Under the pieces are notes generated by a model. That model searched no databases. It had not been told where the DNA came from and was given only the letters and a program-made list of their open reading frames with translations. Of a DNA stretch of 64,000 nucleotides, positions 11,236-21,700 are shown piece after piece. The stretch is from Glycine soja. Its lineage: Eukaryota; Streptophyta; Magnoliopsida; Fabales; Fabaceae. Every line of letters starts with the position of its first letter. The first letter of the stretch is position 1. A program made the translations under genes and the position numbers. The stretch spans positions 22,598,632 to 22,662,631 of the forward strand of contig NC_041021.1 of the NCBI RefSeq assembly GCF_004193775.1. Reading direction: 5' to 3'.

Positions 11236-11474
11236 GTGAGTTATCAAGAATAGGAGTCATTTGACTTAATCTTTCAATTGAAAACCCTTCAAATATTTCT
11301 CGTCCTTGAAAATTCATTTTTGAGAATTTGCACAGTTTCTTTCTTTCTTCCTTGCTACAAGGACGCGACAAAAAAAAAACAACAATAGATACCTCAAAGC
11401 CCTACACTAGGGCAATGAGAGGCACCGTGCATGAACCGCAAGCGAACCTAGGGGCAGATCAAAATTTCTCACCC

Positions 11475-12524
11475 GGTAGGTTGAAAACCCAAAAGGGGGG
11501 CCTAAGCAAAAATTAGGGTTGAAAAAAAGAAAAAAAATAATAATAACAATCGGGGGCATGTTATTAAGGTTTTGTCCCAAAATCCAAACTACAAAAAGGA
11601 TCTAGTCTAGATTTGAAATGACTTATGGCCATGTTTCAATATCCCAAACACTAATCTATCCTTTGCTACCCCATCCGATCCAAAGCATGTTGTATTCTAA
11701 AAACAAAAACAAAAAAAAATAGCAAAAGCAAAATAGAAACCATGAGTGGGAACCACCACTAAACCAACGGGAAGAGCAATGCAAACTACACATGCATGAA
11801 GTTGGGCAACAATAAAAAAAAGAAAATAAATCCATTGTAGGCAAGTGAAAAGAGAGAGCGAGAGAGATAGAGAGAGAAGATCTCCAAAATTCTGCAAGAA
11901 ATGCACAAAAGTGCAACAAAAGGATTAATGGACAAGACAAAAGGAGTAGAGCCCAACTCAAAAGTTGAAATGAACAAAAGGTACAAGCAAGACACTCTTG
12001 AGGTTCTTACTCAATACAACCCTCAAACACTCTTTGAGCCTGTCTAATCCTTTCTTTCATAGCCTTCTTACCCTAGACCATGTTACAAGCCCAATAAAAC
12101 CCATGTGGATCAAGGAATGACTAATTTGCTTTTATGTTGGGATTCTAGAATGAAACCCGTGTACGCTTGTGATTGTTAAAGAAAAATATATATTTATCTA
12201 AAACAAAAAAGAGAGAGAGAAACCCCTGAGGTTCACACTTGCACATTTAAGAATAAGTCTCATTCAACCAGGAGCTCATAGAAAATGCCTGAAGCCAATA
12301 GTGATAGTAGGGTACATCTAACGTTAGCCTCTCAAGCAAGCTCTTTGGGATTTTTTTCGAATCCAAGGGGTAGCTTCGTCATATAAATTCTTTCATGATC
12401 AGCCCATGTCATCAAACTCCTAGTGGGATCAACAGACTCATGGCACAACTCTATGACCTTAAATCAAGAAAGACTAATGCGATTGGTCCCAAGGCCTTAT
12501 ATTTCTCTTGTTGTGCAGAGTAAT
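11475..12524. other. non-coding repeat-derived segment of uncertain origin
   Basis: About 1 kb with A-rich runs and a GA microsatellite (11855-11880), no convincing frame. Phrases such as CTTTGAGCCTGTCTAATCC resemble Athila 3' UTRs I know, but I cannot assign it firmly. The last five bases (12520-12524, GTAAT) are the left target duplication of the neighbouring solo LTR. Confidence 0.4.
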
Positions 12525-14071
12525 TGTTAGTCACTTTATATGACTAACTTTTGTATAGAAATCATTTTCCAAAGCTTGTATAATTCCCCAATTTATGGTT
12601 ATTTTGTAGTGATTTTTGTAAATAAATCTTGTTTTATGGTTGATGTTGTCTCTAGAACATTTCCATTGGATTTAATGATGAAATTTTTGCATTTTCAGGT
12701 GAAAAAGAGGCTAAGTTTTGAATTGCATAATGTAGCAGTGGGGCTAAGCTCGGCAGTTAGGCTAAGCGCATATCCACAACTAAGTGGAGCTTCAGCGCGC
12801 TTAGCGCAAGGGAGAATCTGGCAGAGCATCAGCATCAAAGCCGCACACTAAGCGCGAGATCAATGTGCTAAGCACAGCATGAGCCTTTAGCCAGGCTAAG
12901 CTCGAGACTGGCGCTAAGCCCAATTTCACTTACTCGCGATTTCAGAGCCTATTTAAAGCCTATCTTGTGCAGAATTAGGGTACAACTTTCTACAGCTTTT
13001 ACACACCTTTTAGGACAGCGTACAGAACGACCAGGGCATAGAATTCCAGAGCAGCCACAGGCCTATTTGGGGAAAAGAGCCCTAGAAGCAGAAAAGAGGA
13101 GCAACTTGTGCATCGAAGCCTAGGTTTTGTCATTTGAGAGATATTATTGAGTAGAGAGTGAGTGTGAGATGCTGAGAAGAGGAGGAGGAATCCCCCTTCT
13201 TGTGTAAGGAACTATCATTCTCTGCTTTTAATCTCATTTATTGTTAGGGTTTCTTTGTAATGGCTGGCTAAACACCCTAGTTGGGGATTTCTAATGAACA
13301 GCTGATGTAAATACCTAATATCTAATTGATTATGTTTTCTGTGTTCAATGCTTCCTTCAATGCTTAATGTTTGTATGCTTTTGGTCTGATCACCCATTTG
13401 TGTGCACAGTTAGGTGACTTTAGCATTGGGAAATGTACTGTTTCCTTAGAACTTGATTGAAGCAGTATTGAAACTTAGCCTTACATGAGGGATCTACGGG
13501 TTAAGTTTTGGTTTTAATTATGTTGTTACAATAATGTTGTTTAGTTTGGGCCTAGTCTTACATGAGGGATCTGTGGATGAAACTCAGTTTAAGTTAGTCT
13601 AAACCTAAGAAGGCTGTCTAAATCGGGTGTAGTCTTAAATGAGGGATCTGTGGACGAAGCTTGGATATTCAGCCTAACGAGGGATCGAGGGTTCAGTAAT
13701 TTAGGCTATAGCATAAAACATAAGACCATGATTGATTAGAGAAATATATTTCTATGCATCAGCTTGTTTGTTAGAAAGACCCAACATATCAACCTACTGC
13801 TGTCATTTTATTTACCTTGCATTTTATAGTTTTTAGCATACAAGTTTAGTTTTAATTCTGTTTGAAATTATCACTTATACATTTTCTCTCAACAATGCAT
13901 CGATTCTGAACTTAATTCAGGCTAACATTAGTTCCCTATGTTCGATACTCGGATTCATCTGCTTTAATTTTAAATAGTTGATGACTTGGTGCGCTTTCCG
14001 ATGAAAACTCCCCATTGAAAATTTCCTTGAGACATAAATGCACAAAAAGTAACTTTAGTGGGGAGTCATCA
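12525..14071 (+). mobile_element. solo LTR (Athila-type) with 5-bp target duplication
   Basis: 1547 bp beginning TGTTAGTCAC and ending GGAGTCATCA, flanked on both sides by GTAAT (12520-12524 and 14072-14076). A TATA-like box TATTTAAA (12950-12957) is followed by a leader and a U5-like region, which sets plus orientation. No internal region remains, so unequal recombination between the two LTRs is the likely origin. Athila lineage is inferred from the style of the LTR. No genes. Confidence 0.85.
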
Positions 14072-14076
14072 GTAAT

Positions 14077-14577
14077 CGATGTTTTAAACAAAAAAGAAAT
14101 AGGGGGGAAACCCTAGGACCCTTATTTTAGTTGATTGATTAAGTATCAAACGGCTCCACTGCCGTCATAAAAAATTGTCAAGTGATTGAATCAAACAAAA
14201 TATACACTTTGAGGGAGTCCACAAAGAGGTTTGCAAAAGATAGGATGGGGTTGCATGAGTTATCACATCTTTCAGAGGATAGTCAATCTGTGTTTTCCAC
14301 AAAAGAAAAGCAAAAGGAAAAAAATCAAATCAAATCAAAATCACAAAAATAGGAAAGAATGTCATGAACATTGTACAATTGTCCACCGCATTGCATTATT
14401 GCATACAAAGCCTGCATTTACTGGATTTCAAGATGAAGGTTGGATACATCTGCATCCCCAAAAATCATGTTCATATTAGGCAATAAGTGCGTAGATGAGA
14501 AGCCCTCTCAAAGAATCAACCTTTTGCTTTCTCATAAGGTTAAAGCCCTTTGGTACTTGTACCTATTGGCTCGCCTT
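14077..14577 (+). other. Ogre C 3' UTR, continuation
   Basis: Non-coding. It aligns with Ogre D at about 33592-34080: ATCGATGTTTT, an A/C-rich stretch, CAATCTGTGTTTTCCA, then CTTGCATT-type sequence leading into the palindromic repeats. The open frame at 14231-14479 is not a gene. Confidence 0.55.
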
Positions 14578-14836
14578 CATAGGACTCAAAGTCCTCATCT
14601 TTCAGAGGACTCAAAGTCCTCACCTTTATATGACTCAAAGTCCTCATCTTTCATAGGACTCAAAGTCCTCACTCTCATCTTTCATAGGACACAAAGTCCT
14701 CACTTTCATCTTTCATACGACTCAAAGTCCTCACCTTTATCTTTTATAAGACTCAAAGTCCTCGCCTTCATAGGACTCAAAGTCCTCACCTTTAGAGGAC
14801 TCAAAGTCCTCGCCTTCATAGGACTCAAAGTCCTCT
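14578..14836 (+). repeat. palindromic minisatellite (GAGGACTCAAAGTCCTC type)
   Basis: About ten units spaced 20-30 bp, each centred on AGGACTCAAAGTCCT with spacer text such as TCACCTTTAT or CGCCTTCAT. Each core is a perfect inverted repeat with a 3-base loop. It is the counterpart of the larger array at 34082-35905, whose loop is TACAC. The open frame 14440-14865 is a by-product. Confidence 0.8.
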
Positions 14837-14846
14837 GTCATTTATG

Positions 14847-14851
14847 CTTAA
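14847..14851. repeat. presumed left target duplication of the Tekay element (CTTAA)
   Basis: The five bases before the LTR start at 14852. In the homologous place of Ogre D (35931-35937) the sequence reads ATGCTTAACC without an insertion. The partner copy lies beyond the window, so this is unconfirmed. Confidence 0.45.
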
Positions 14852-15436
14852 TGTGGCGTCCCTAAATTAATGACTGGTTTAATAGTAATAATTTAAATAA
14901 CAAAAAAAAAACCATGGTAAATTTTCTTTTTCTTCTTTTTCTTTTTCATTTCTTTCTCTTTTCACCATAACTAGGTTTAGAAGGAAAATCCTCACTACAG
15001 AGTCCTGAATGGCCAGTTCACAACTCTATTCGGAGTCATTTCTTTCTTACCGCTCATAATCTCTAAACTATTTTGCTGTTTCAAAAGGAAGAATGTACCA
15101 GCCATTACTTTAGGTCGTCACATGAAAATAAAAGAAAAAAATACGGTCGATAAACTCTTTTACAAATAAAGTTACTAATGCTTTCTTTTCAAATAACAAG
15201 ATCGATCATAAATGCATTCATCATTTAAAGTTGTCCAAAATATGGGAGTTTTACAAAATATATAGTGTCATCCAGAGCAAAGGTGTCCATAGTGGTGGCT
15301 TCAGCCACATGTATACAATCATCAAATTCCTATACACCAGGTCTACCCATACAAAAACAAAAGAGTAAATCTAACAGTCAGTCCTAGATACACCCACCCT
15401 CAAAAAGTATACAAAACTAATCCAAAAAGTTGTCCA

Positions 15437-15868
15437 CTAGGATGAAGAGCCTCCGCTGATCGCCATCTCCCTCGGGCCACTATCCTCCGTAGAGTCTGCC
15501 TCAAATGCCGACATGACTTCCTCGGGAGAATCCACCTCAAGAAGTGGATCCTCATCACCCTCTAGAAAGTCAAGGGCATCCACAGCAGGCTCAGGAGGTA
15601 GCTCCTCCAGGTCCTCCTCAGGGTCTTCCTCGGATGACGTTACCTCGATCACTTGAACGGGCTCCACTAGACGATATGGTGTAGGCGTGGGTAGTATCCA
15701 CTCCACAGTGCGCTGAAGCGTCCGTGCAGGTTCATCTGGATGCACCAAAGAAGTAGCCGTGAATCGAATGGTGCCCCGAAATCGGCACCTCGTGTTGCCT
15801 TCGAGGGTCTCCCAAGCTCCCTCTAGGCACTCCATCTCTACTCGATCACGGATTAGCTGCGCCGCCAT
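15437..15868 (-). CDS. LTR-encoded acidic protein of the Tekay element (3' LTR copy)
   Basis: An open frame of 143 codons in the same sense as the element, running from ATG at 15868 to TAG; an upstream in-frame GTG extends it by one codon but is unlikely as a plant start. The N-terminal half is basic and mixed (AAQLIRDRVEMECLEG, then RCRFRGTIRFTATSLVHPDE). The C-terminal half is strongly acidic and proline-rich (SSEEDPEEDLEELPPEP) and ends in serines. No signal peptide or membrane segment. A good splice acceptor (polypyrimidine tract, then TTGTAG) ends six bases before the ATG. The 5' LTR copy (24014-24445) keeps the frame with three amino-acid changes. I do not recognise the family, and whether it is translated is unknown. 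Confidence 0.5.
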   Translation of the reverse strand: MAAQLIRDRVEMECLEGAWETLEGNTRCRFRGTIRFTATSLVHPDEPARTLQRTVEWILPTPTPYRLVEPVQVIEVTSSEEDPEEDLEELPPEPAVDALDFLEGDEDPLLEVDSPEEVMSAFEADSTEDSGPREMAISGGSSS

Positions 15869-15874
15869 CACGAT

Positions 15875-17937
15875 CTACAAGAAAGAAGAGAAAGGGGTAG
15901 ACTCTTTCACAAGAATCTAACTGCGCTACACACAATGCATCTCATAACCACTACATGACGTTAAAAGGAGTATCTTAAGGCTTTCCATCTCTGGTAATCG
16001 ATTACACAACCTTGGTAATCGATTACCAGAGGCTAAACTTGAATTACACAGCCTCAGGACATGAAATATGCAATACTACACTGTGTAATTGATTACACAT
16101 GCCTGGTAATCGATTACCAGTGACCCATTCCCCTGTGTAATCGATTACACAGGCTGGTAATCGATTACCAGAGGCTCCCTAAGTTTCCTGACTTCGTTTT
16201 CAAGCCTGGTAATCGATTACACCCCTTGGTAATCGATTACCAGAGACCATCTTAGCCTCCTGTCCTCAATTTTAAGCCTTGTAATCGATTACCCACCCTT
16301 GGTAATCGATTACCAGAGGCCACAATCCACATATTACACAAAATTCACAGCTGGCCAGCCACCACAAGCCTCCTTGCTTTGTGGTCTTGTTTTCCTTTTA
16401 TCTGTTGACTGCCAGGAGCTCGCCTGTTTAGGTACATCACAGGTTCTCACTGACCGACTATGCCCGGGTTGGGTCGGGATTGGTCAAGCTTGGTTTTGGG
16501 CAATAGCACCCCACCTGACGTCCCCAAGGTCTCCTGACCCCCGCGACATATCTCCAGGTACCACTCTGTGGTCAACAATAAAAGCAGGAAGTTTCACCCT
16601 TCAACACTTCCTCATCTCAAGCTTGTAGGATTATGGGGTACCCATCACATGTGGTACTAGGTGGCGGTCGGGCGATGGTGCACAACAAGTTTTCCACATC
16701 CACAATGCGCGCATAAACCCACCATCCCCTGTTGCCCACCTCCAACTGAGCTCACGTACTCCCACGTAGCCCATATCCTCGTTTCTCTCAACACCGGGTC
16801 CCCATCAATCCTCTCAAGCTTCCACAACATCCAAGTAAAACAACATTCAAACAGCACAAGCTATCACAGCCAAGCAAAAGCAGAGCAAAGGCAGAAAACT
16901 CTGCTCAAACACCAACCAAAATCACAGCTTTTCTCACTTAAAGACCACAGTAACAATTCCTTCGATCCAATTCGTTAACCGTTGGATCGACTCCAAAATT
17001 TTACTGGAAGTCTATAGTGCATAAGCCTACATTGTGACCGTTGGGATCTACTAGCAAACATCAAGAACTCATTCTGTACTACTCTTTCCACAGCCAACCA
17101 CACACAAGCATTTTCTGCACCAAGCTAAAATCCTGCTGCACCTATTTTGACAGCAAAAATCTGCATAAGTGCAGATTTCGAAAATCACACTTCCCCTCAT
17201 CCAATCTTGCCCAAATCAAATCCTACAAGTCCCAAATCATGTATCAAACATGTCTAAACCAAAGCCAAGCTTCAAACCACAGCAACACAAAATCTAGGTG
17301 TCCAAAACCCCTCGATTCAATGGCTTTTCTAGGTTTGAAAGGTGAAATTTAGAATGAGGTAAATTTGAAGCAAACTCTCACCTCACACAAGTCCATAACA
17401 TCAATCTAAACTTGCTCAAACTGAATTTACACCAAAAATTCCACCAAATCAAAATTTGACTCTTCAACACCCAATTTTGCCCTAGAAATGGCTCTTGGTT
17501 CACTTTGGTCATTTGTTTTTCTCTCTAGCTCAGCCTAACCTTTCTCACATGTCCTAAATGACATTTCAAGCTAGTATTAACTCACTTTAACCTCCATTTA
17601 CCACAGAATTCAGACTTAGCCTTCCAACTCTCAAAGTCTCACTCTTTTTCCACTCATAACATCACATTCTCACTTTCTAACCCTAGGTTAGTTCTACCCT
17701 TCATCTCTAACAGTTTTCCATCAGCAATTTTTCAGCCTACAACATCACAAACATCATCACAAAACCCTAAAACAGAATGGGTATGTTTAACTCATCCAAA
17801 CATGGCAATTTCAACAAGTTTTCAGCAAATGTCTTCACAAATAATCATCACACAGCAGAAAACTAACAAAACCACCCATCATATCTCCCAAAACCCCATA
17901 CCCACGAAATTTAAGAGAGAAAGAAGTCCACCCAAAC
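15875..17937 (-). other. possible 5'-leader intron in the Tekay LTR
   Basis: On the minus strand, a CT-rich leader ends AATTCAG, followed by GTTTGGGTGG at 17937. A strong acceptor, CTTCTTTCTTGTAG, ends at 15875. Removing 2063 bp would bring the leader next to the small ORF at 15868. The donor is weak (GTTTGG), so this is a prediction by eye. Confidence 0.3.
15990..16316. repeat. cluster of GGTAATCGATTACC palindromes
   Basis: About ten near-perfect palindromes centred on ATCGAT, alternating between GGTAATCGATTACC (16013, 16104, 16156, 16228, 16301) and TGTAATCGATTACA types. The copy at 16132-16153 is a perfect 22-bp palindrome. A matching cluster is in the 5' LTR (24570-24800), where one unit has been lost by a 21-bp deletion. 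Confidence 0.85.
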
Positions 17938-18690
17938 CTGAATTTTCGAAGTCCCACTCGTAGCCACGCACTTCACGACCCCGAAAATGCTCTCCTTTCA
18001 CGATTTGGGGCAGAAATGAGCACCAAAGGTTGAAGCTTTGTGTGGAGCTTCAATGGAGAATGGAGGAGAAGGAAAAAGCAACGTGAGGAAGAGGGAGAGA
18101 GAGAGCTGTTCTGAAATTGGGCTGAGTGAAGAGAGAGAGGGTTGCTTTTTGGGTTTTAATAAAAGGGTTTTCCCTTTTTCTATTATTTTATTTAAGCAAT
18201 GCCACATGTCTCCATTTGAGTGGAGCAAGAAGGGCCCACTTTCTCTTTTTGACTGTGACCCATACTCAGTCACAAAAGTGAGGAAAATCTGACCTTAGAA
18301 ACGCTAAAATCCTGCCTCGGGTTGCGTGTCATTTCTCTGGTTCCAGTTTCTCGCGTTTCTCTGCGTCCGTCGGGGCCGGTTTTTGAAAGTACTCAATATA
18401 TATATCAAAACGCTCAGAATAAAACCCCGAGCGTGGTTCAGAGGTTGGTTTCGTTAAATTCTAAGTCGCACGCAAAACGATGATTTTTAACTAATTAATT
18501 AGGAATTAACCCATAACCTCCGAGTTATGGATTTCTCTTCCTTAATTAGTCTAACCCGCGTATCTTGCCCCCACTATTCCTATTTCTACCAAGAACATAT
18601 ATGCATATGCACTGAATAATACTTATATATATAATCATTCAAAATACATCGTTTCCGAAAACTCCGGGTAGAAATTTCTAGGATGTTACA

Positions 18691-18709
18691 ATACTCCAAC
18701 CCTTTTAGG
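18691..18709 (-). promoter_or_regulatory. polypurine tract of the Tekay element
   Basis: On the minus strand CCTAAAAGGGTTGGAGTAT directly precedes the LTR start TGTAACATCC. The purine-rich core AAAAGGGTTGGAG is a plausible plus-strand primer. It lies between the gag-pol stop (18730) and the 3' LTR. Confidence 0.6.
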
Positions 18710-18729
18710 AATTTCGTCCCCGAAATTAA

Positions 18730-21700
18730 CTACTCGATGAACAAACTTGGGTACAATTCTCTCATCCTATCTTCCAATCCCCATGTAGAATCACCCTCAT
18801 CGGTTCCCCACTGCACCTTCACCAACGCGATCTCCTTTCCTCTCAACGACTTCATCCTTCGGTCAGTGATCTTCTGAGGTTGTGCTCTATAGGTGAGGTT
18901 ATCCTTCACCTGTACCTCGTCCACTGCAAGTACATGTGATGGATCTGGGCTGTACCGTCTCAGTTGAGAGACATGAAACACAGGATGCAAATTCGATAAA
19001 CTCGGAGGTAAGGCGATATGATAAGCTACAGGTCCAATCTTCTTCAAAATCTGATACGGACCTAGATACTTGGGTGTCAACTTCTTAGCCTTGAGAGCTC
19101 TTCCGACTCCGGTTACGGGAGAAACCTTCAAAAACACATGTTCTCCTTCCTGAAAATCTAGTGGTTTCCTCCTTCTATCATAATAGCTCTTCTGCCTATC
19201 CTGAGATGCTTTTATCTTCTCTCGAATCAATTTCACTTGTTCGTTAATCTGTTGTAGCATTCCAGGTCCAAGAAGTACTGCTTCTCCATCATCGTACCAA
19301 CAAATAGGAGTTTTGCACTTTCGTCCATATAAAGCTTCAAAAGGAGCCATACCAATACTGGCTTGGTAGCTATTGTTGTAAGTAAACTCAATCAATGGCA
19401 AACAATCCATCCAGCTACCTTGTTGCTCTATAATACACGCTCGAAGTAGATCCTCTAGAGTCTGAATAGTTCGTTCAGTCTGACCATCTGTTTGAGGATG
19501 ATAAGCTGAACTAAGCTTCAGCTTTGTCCCCAAGGCTTCATGTAGACTTGTCCAAAATCGCGAAGTGAACCTCAGATCCCTGTCGGATACAATACTAGAA
19601 GGAATTCCATGCAACCTTACTACTTCCTTGATGTACAACTCCACGAGTTTCTCCATTCTATACTTCATATTCACTGGGATAAAATGAGCAGATTTGGTGA
19701 GTCGATCTACTATGACCCACACAGCATCATGTCCACGACTAGTCTTGGGTAAACTAGATACAAAATCCATAGATATGCTCTCCCATTTCCATTCCGGAAT
19801 CTCCAATGGCTTCAATTCTCCCGATGGTCGTTGGTGCTCAACCTTAGCCTTTTGACAGGTCAAACATCTTGCTACATATTCGGCTACATCTTTCTTCATG
19901 CCATGCCACCAAAAACTTCTCTTCAAATCTTGGTACATCTTAGTCATTCCTGGATGGAAACTAAGACGACTTTTATGAGCTTCTTCCAAGATCTTAACTC
20001 TCAAATCATCTAAAGATGGCACACATATCCTCCCCTTGAATCTAATTAACCCGGTTGTGTCCTTCTCAAACTCCACACCCTTATCCCCCATTACATCTAA
20101 CACCTTGCCTTGCAAAAACGGATCATCCTCTTGAGCCTTGCGTATGTGATCTACGAATTCATTGGTGATCTGCAACGCTCCCATGAATAAGCTCTTGGGT
20201 CGCACCTCCAATGCTAGATTCAGATCTCGGAACTCCTCAATCAATCTCTGCTCCAAACTCATCATAGTCGCAACATGTAAAGATTTCCGGCTTAGCGCAT
20301 CGGCTACTACATTAGCCTTTCCCGGATGGTAGGAAAGTCCAAAATCATAATCCTTAAGGAACTCCATCCATCTTCGTTGCCTCATATTGAGTTCCTTCTG
20401 ATCGAACAAGTATTTGAGACTCTTGTGATCACTGAAAACTTCAAAACGGGTACCGTACAAATAATGCCTCCAAATCTTTAAGGCAAAGACCACCGCTGCT
20501 AGTTCCAAGTCATGAGTCGGATAGTTAACTTCATGAGGACGTAATTGACGTGATGCATACGCCACTACTCTTCCCTCTTGCATCAACACACACCCCAAGC
20601 CTTGCCCGCTTGCATCGCAATACACTTCAAATGTTCTCTTAGGGTCGGGCAAAATTAACACCGGAGCTGTCGTCAACCGCCTCTTCAACTCTTGGAAACT
20701 TTGCTCACACTTCTCATTCCAAACAAACTTCTCATTCTTACGAGTCAACTTAGTTAGGGGCAATGCCAATTTAGAAAATCCTTCAATGAACTTTCTATAA
20801 TAGCCAGCCAACCCCAAGAAGCTTCGAACCTCCGTTGGAGTTGTCGGTTGTTGCCACTCCATAACCGACTCCACCTTGTTCGGATCCACCGCAACCCCGT
20901 CCTTAGAAATCACGTGTCCTAAGAACTGCACTTTCTCCAACCAAAATTCACATTTTGACAGTTTGGCGAACAACTTCCTGTCCCTCAGGATATGCAATAC
21001 AATCCTCAAGTGCTTCTCATGCTCCTCCTTATTCCTTGAATACACTAGGATATCATCAATAAACACAACCACAAACTGGTCCAAGTAATCATGGAATATA
21101 CGGTTCATATAGTCCATGAAAATAGCCGGAGCATTAGTCACTCCAAATGGCATGACTAAATACTCGTAGTGCCCATACCGAGTCTGAAACGCAGTCTTTG
21201 GGATATCCTCCTTCTTAACTCGAATTTGATGATACCCCGATCGCAAATCGATCTTTGAAAATACCGTTGCTCCCCTCAATTGGTCAATCAAATCATCTAT
21301 CCTTGGTAGCGGATATTTGTTCTTGATAGTGACCTTGTTTAACTGCCGGTAGTCTACACACATCCTCATACTTCCATCCTTCTTCCTAACCAACAAGACC
21401 GGCGCTCCCCACGGTGATGCGCTTGGATGAACAAATTGTTTGCTCAAAAGATCCTGTACTTGTGCCTTCACCTCTGCTAGTTCCACCGGAGACATTCTAT
21501 AAGGCGCAATCGACACTGGATTCGCCCCAGGCACCAAGTCAATAATGAATTCCACTTCTCTCTCAGGTGGCAATTCACAAATATCATCAGGAAAAACTTC
21601 TGGAAATTCCGACACCACCGGTATACTACCAACTTCAGCGTCCTCTTCCACATACATAGAGAACAACACCATGTAAGTTTGAACATCACCCGTTCCTTCG

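Larger units (their letters stand above)
11236..14851 (+). mobile_element. Ogre C 3' UTR fragment, interrupted by a solo LTR
   Basis: Sequence starting GTGAGTTATCAAGAATAGGAG matches the 3' UTR of Ogre D (32176-32195 joined to 33232 onward), including the repeated CCTACACTRGGGCAAYGA boxes and the terminal palindromic minisatellite. It is interrupted by a solo LTR at 12525-14071 and ended on the right by the Tekay insertion at 14852. About 11475-12519 has no counterpart in the Ogre D copy and may be another old insertion or a segment lost from D. Confidence 0.65.
14852..18690 (-). mobile_element. Tekay 3' LTR (complete, 3839 bp)
   Basis: On the minus strand it begins TGTAACATCCTAG (18690) and ends GGGACGCCACA (14852). 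In transcript order: U3 (about 18690-18160), a TATA-like AT-rich box near 18181-18191, a CT-rich leader (about 18150-17940), a possible intron (17937-15875), an ORF of 143 codons (15868-15437), and about 580 bp to the end. A palindrome cluster lies at 15990-16316. The LTR is unusually long for this lineage. Other short frames in it (16299-16628, 17041-17352, 17998-18292) are unsupported. Confidence 0.88.

Noticed and set aside
18038..18292. Plus-strand ORF in the Tekay LTR rich in E, R and S
   Set aside because: It is the antisense of a CT-rich leader; no family recognised.
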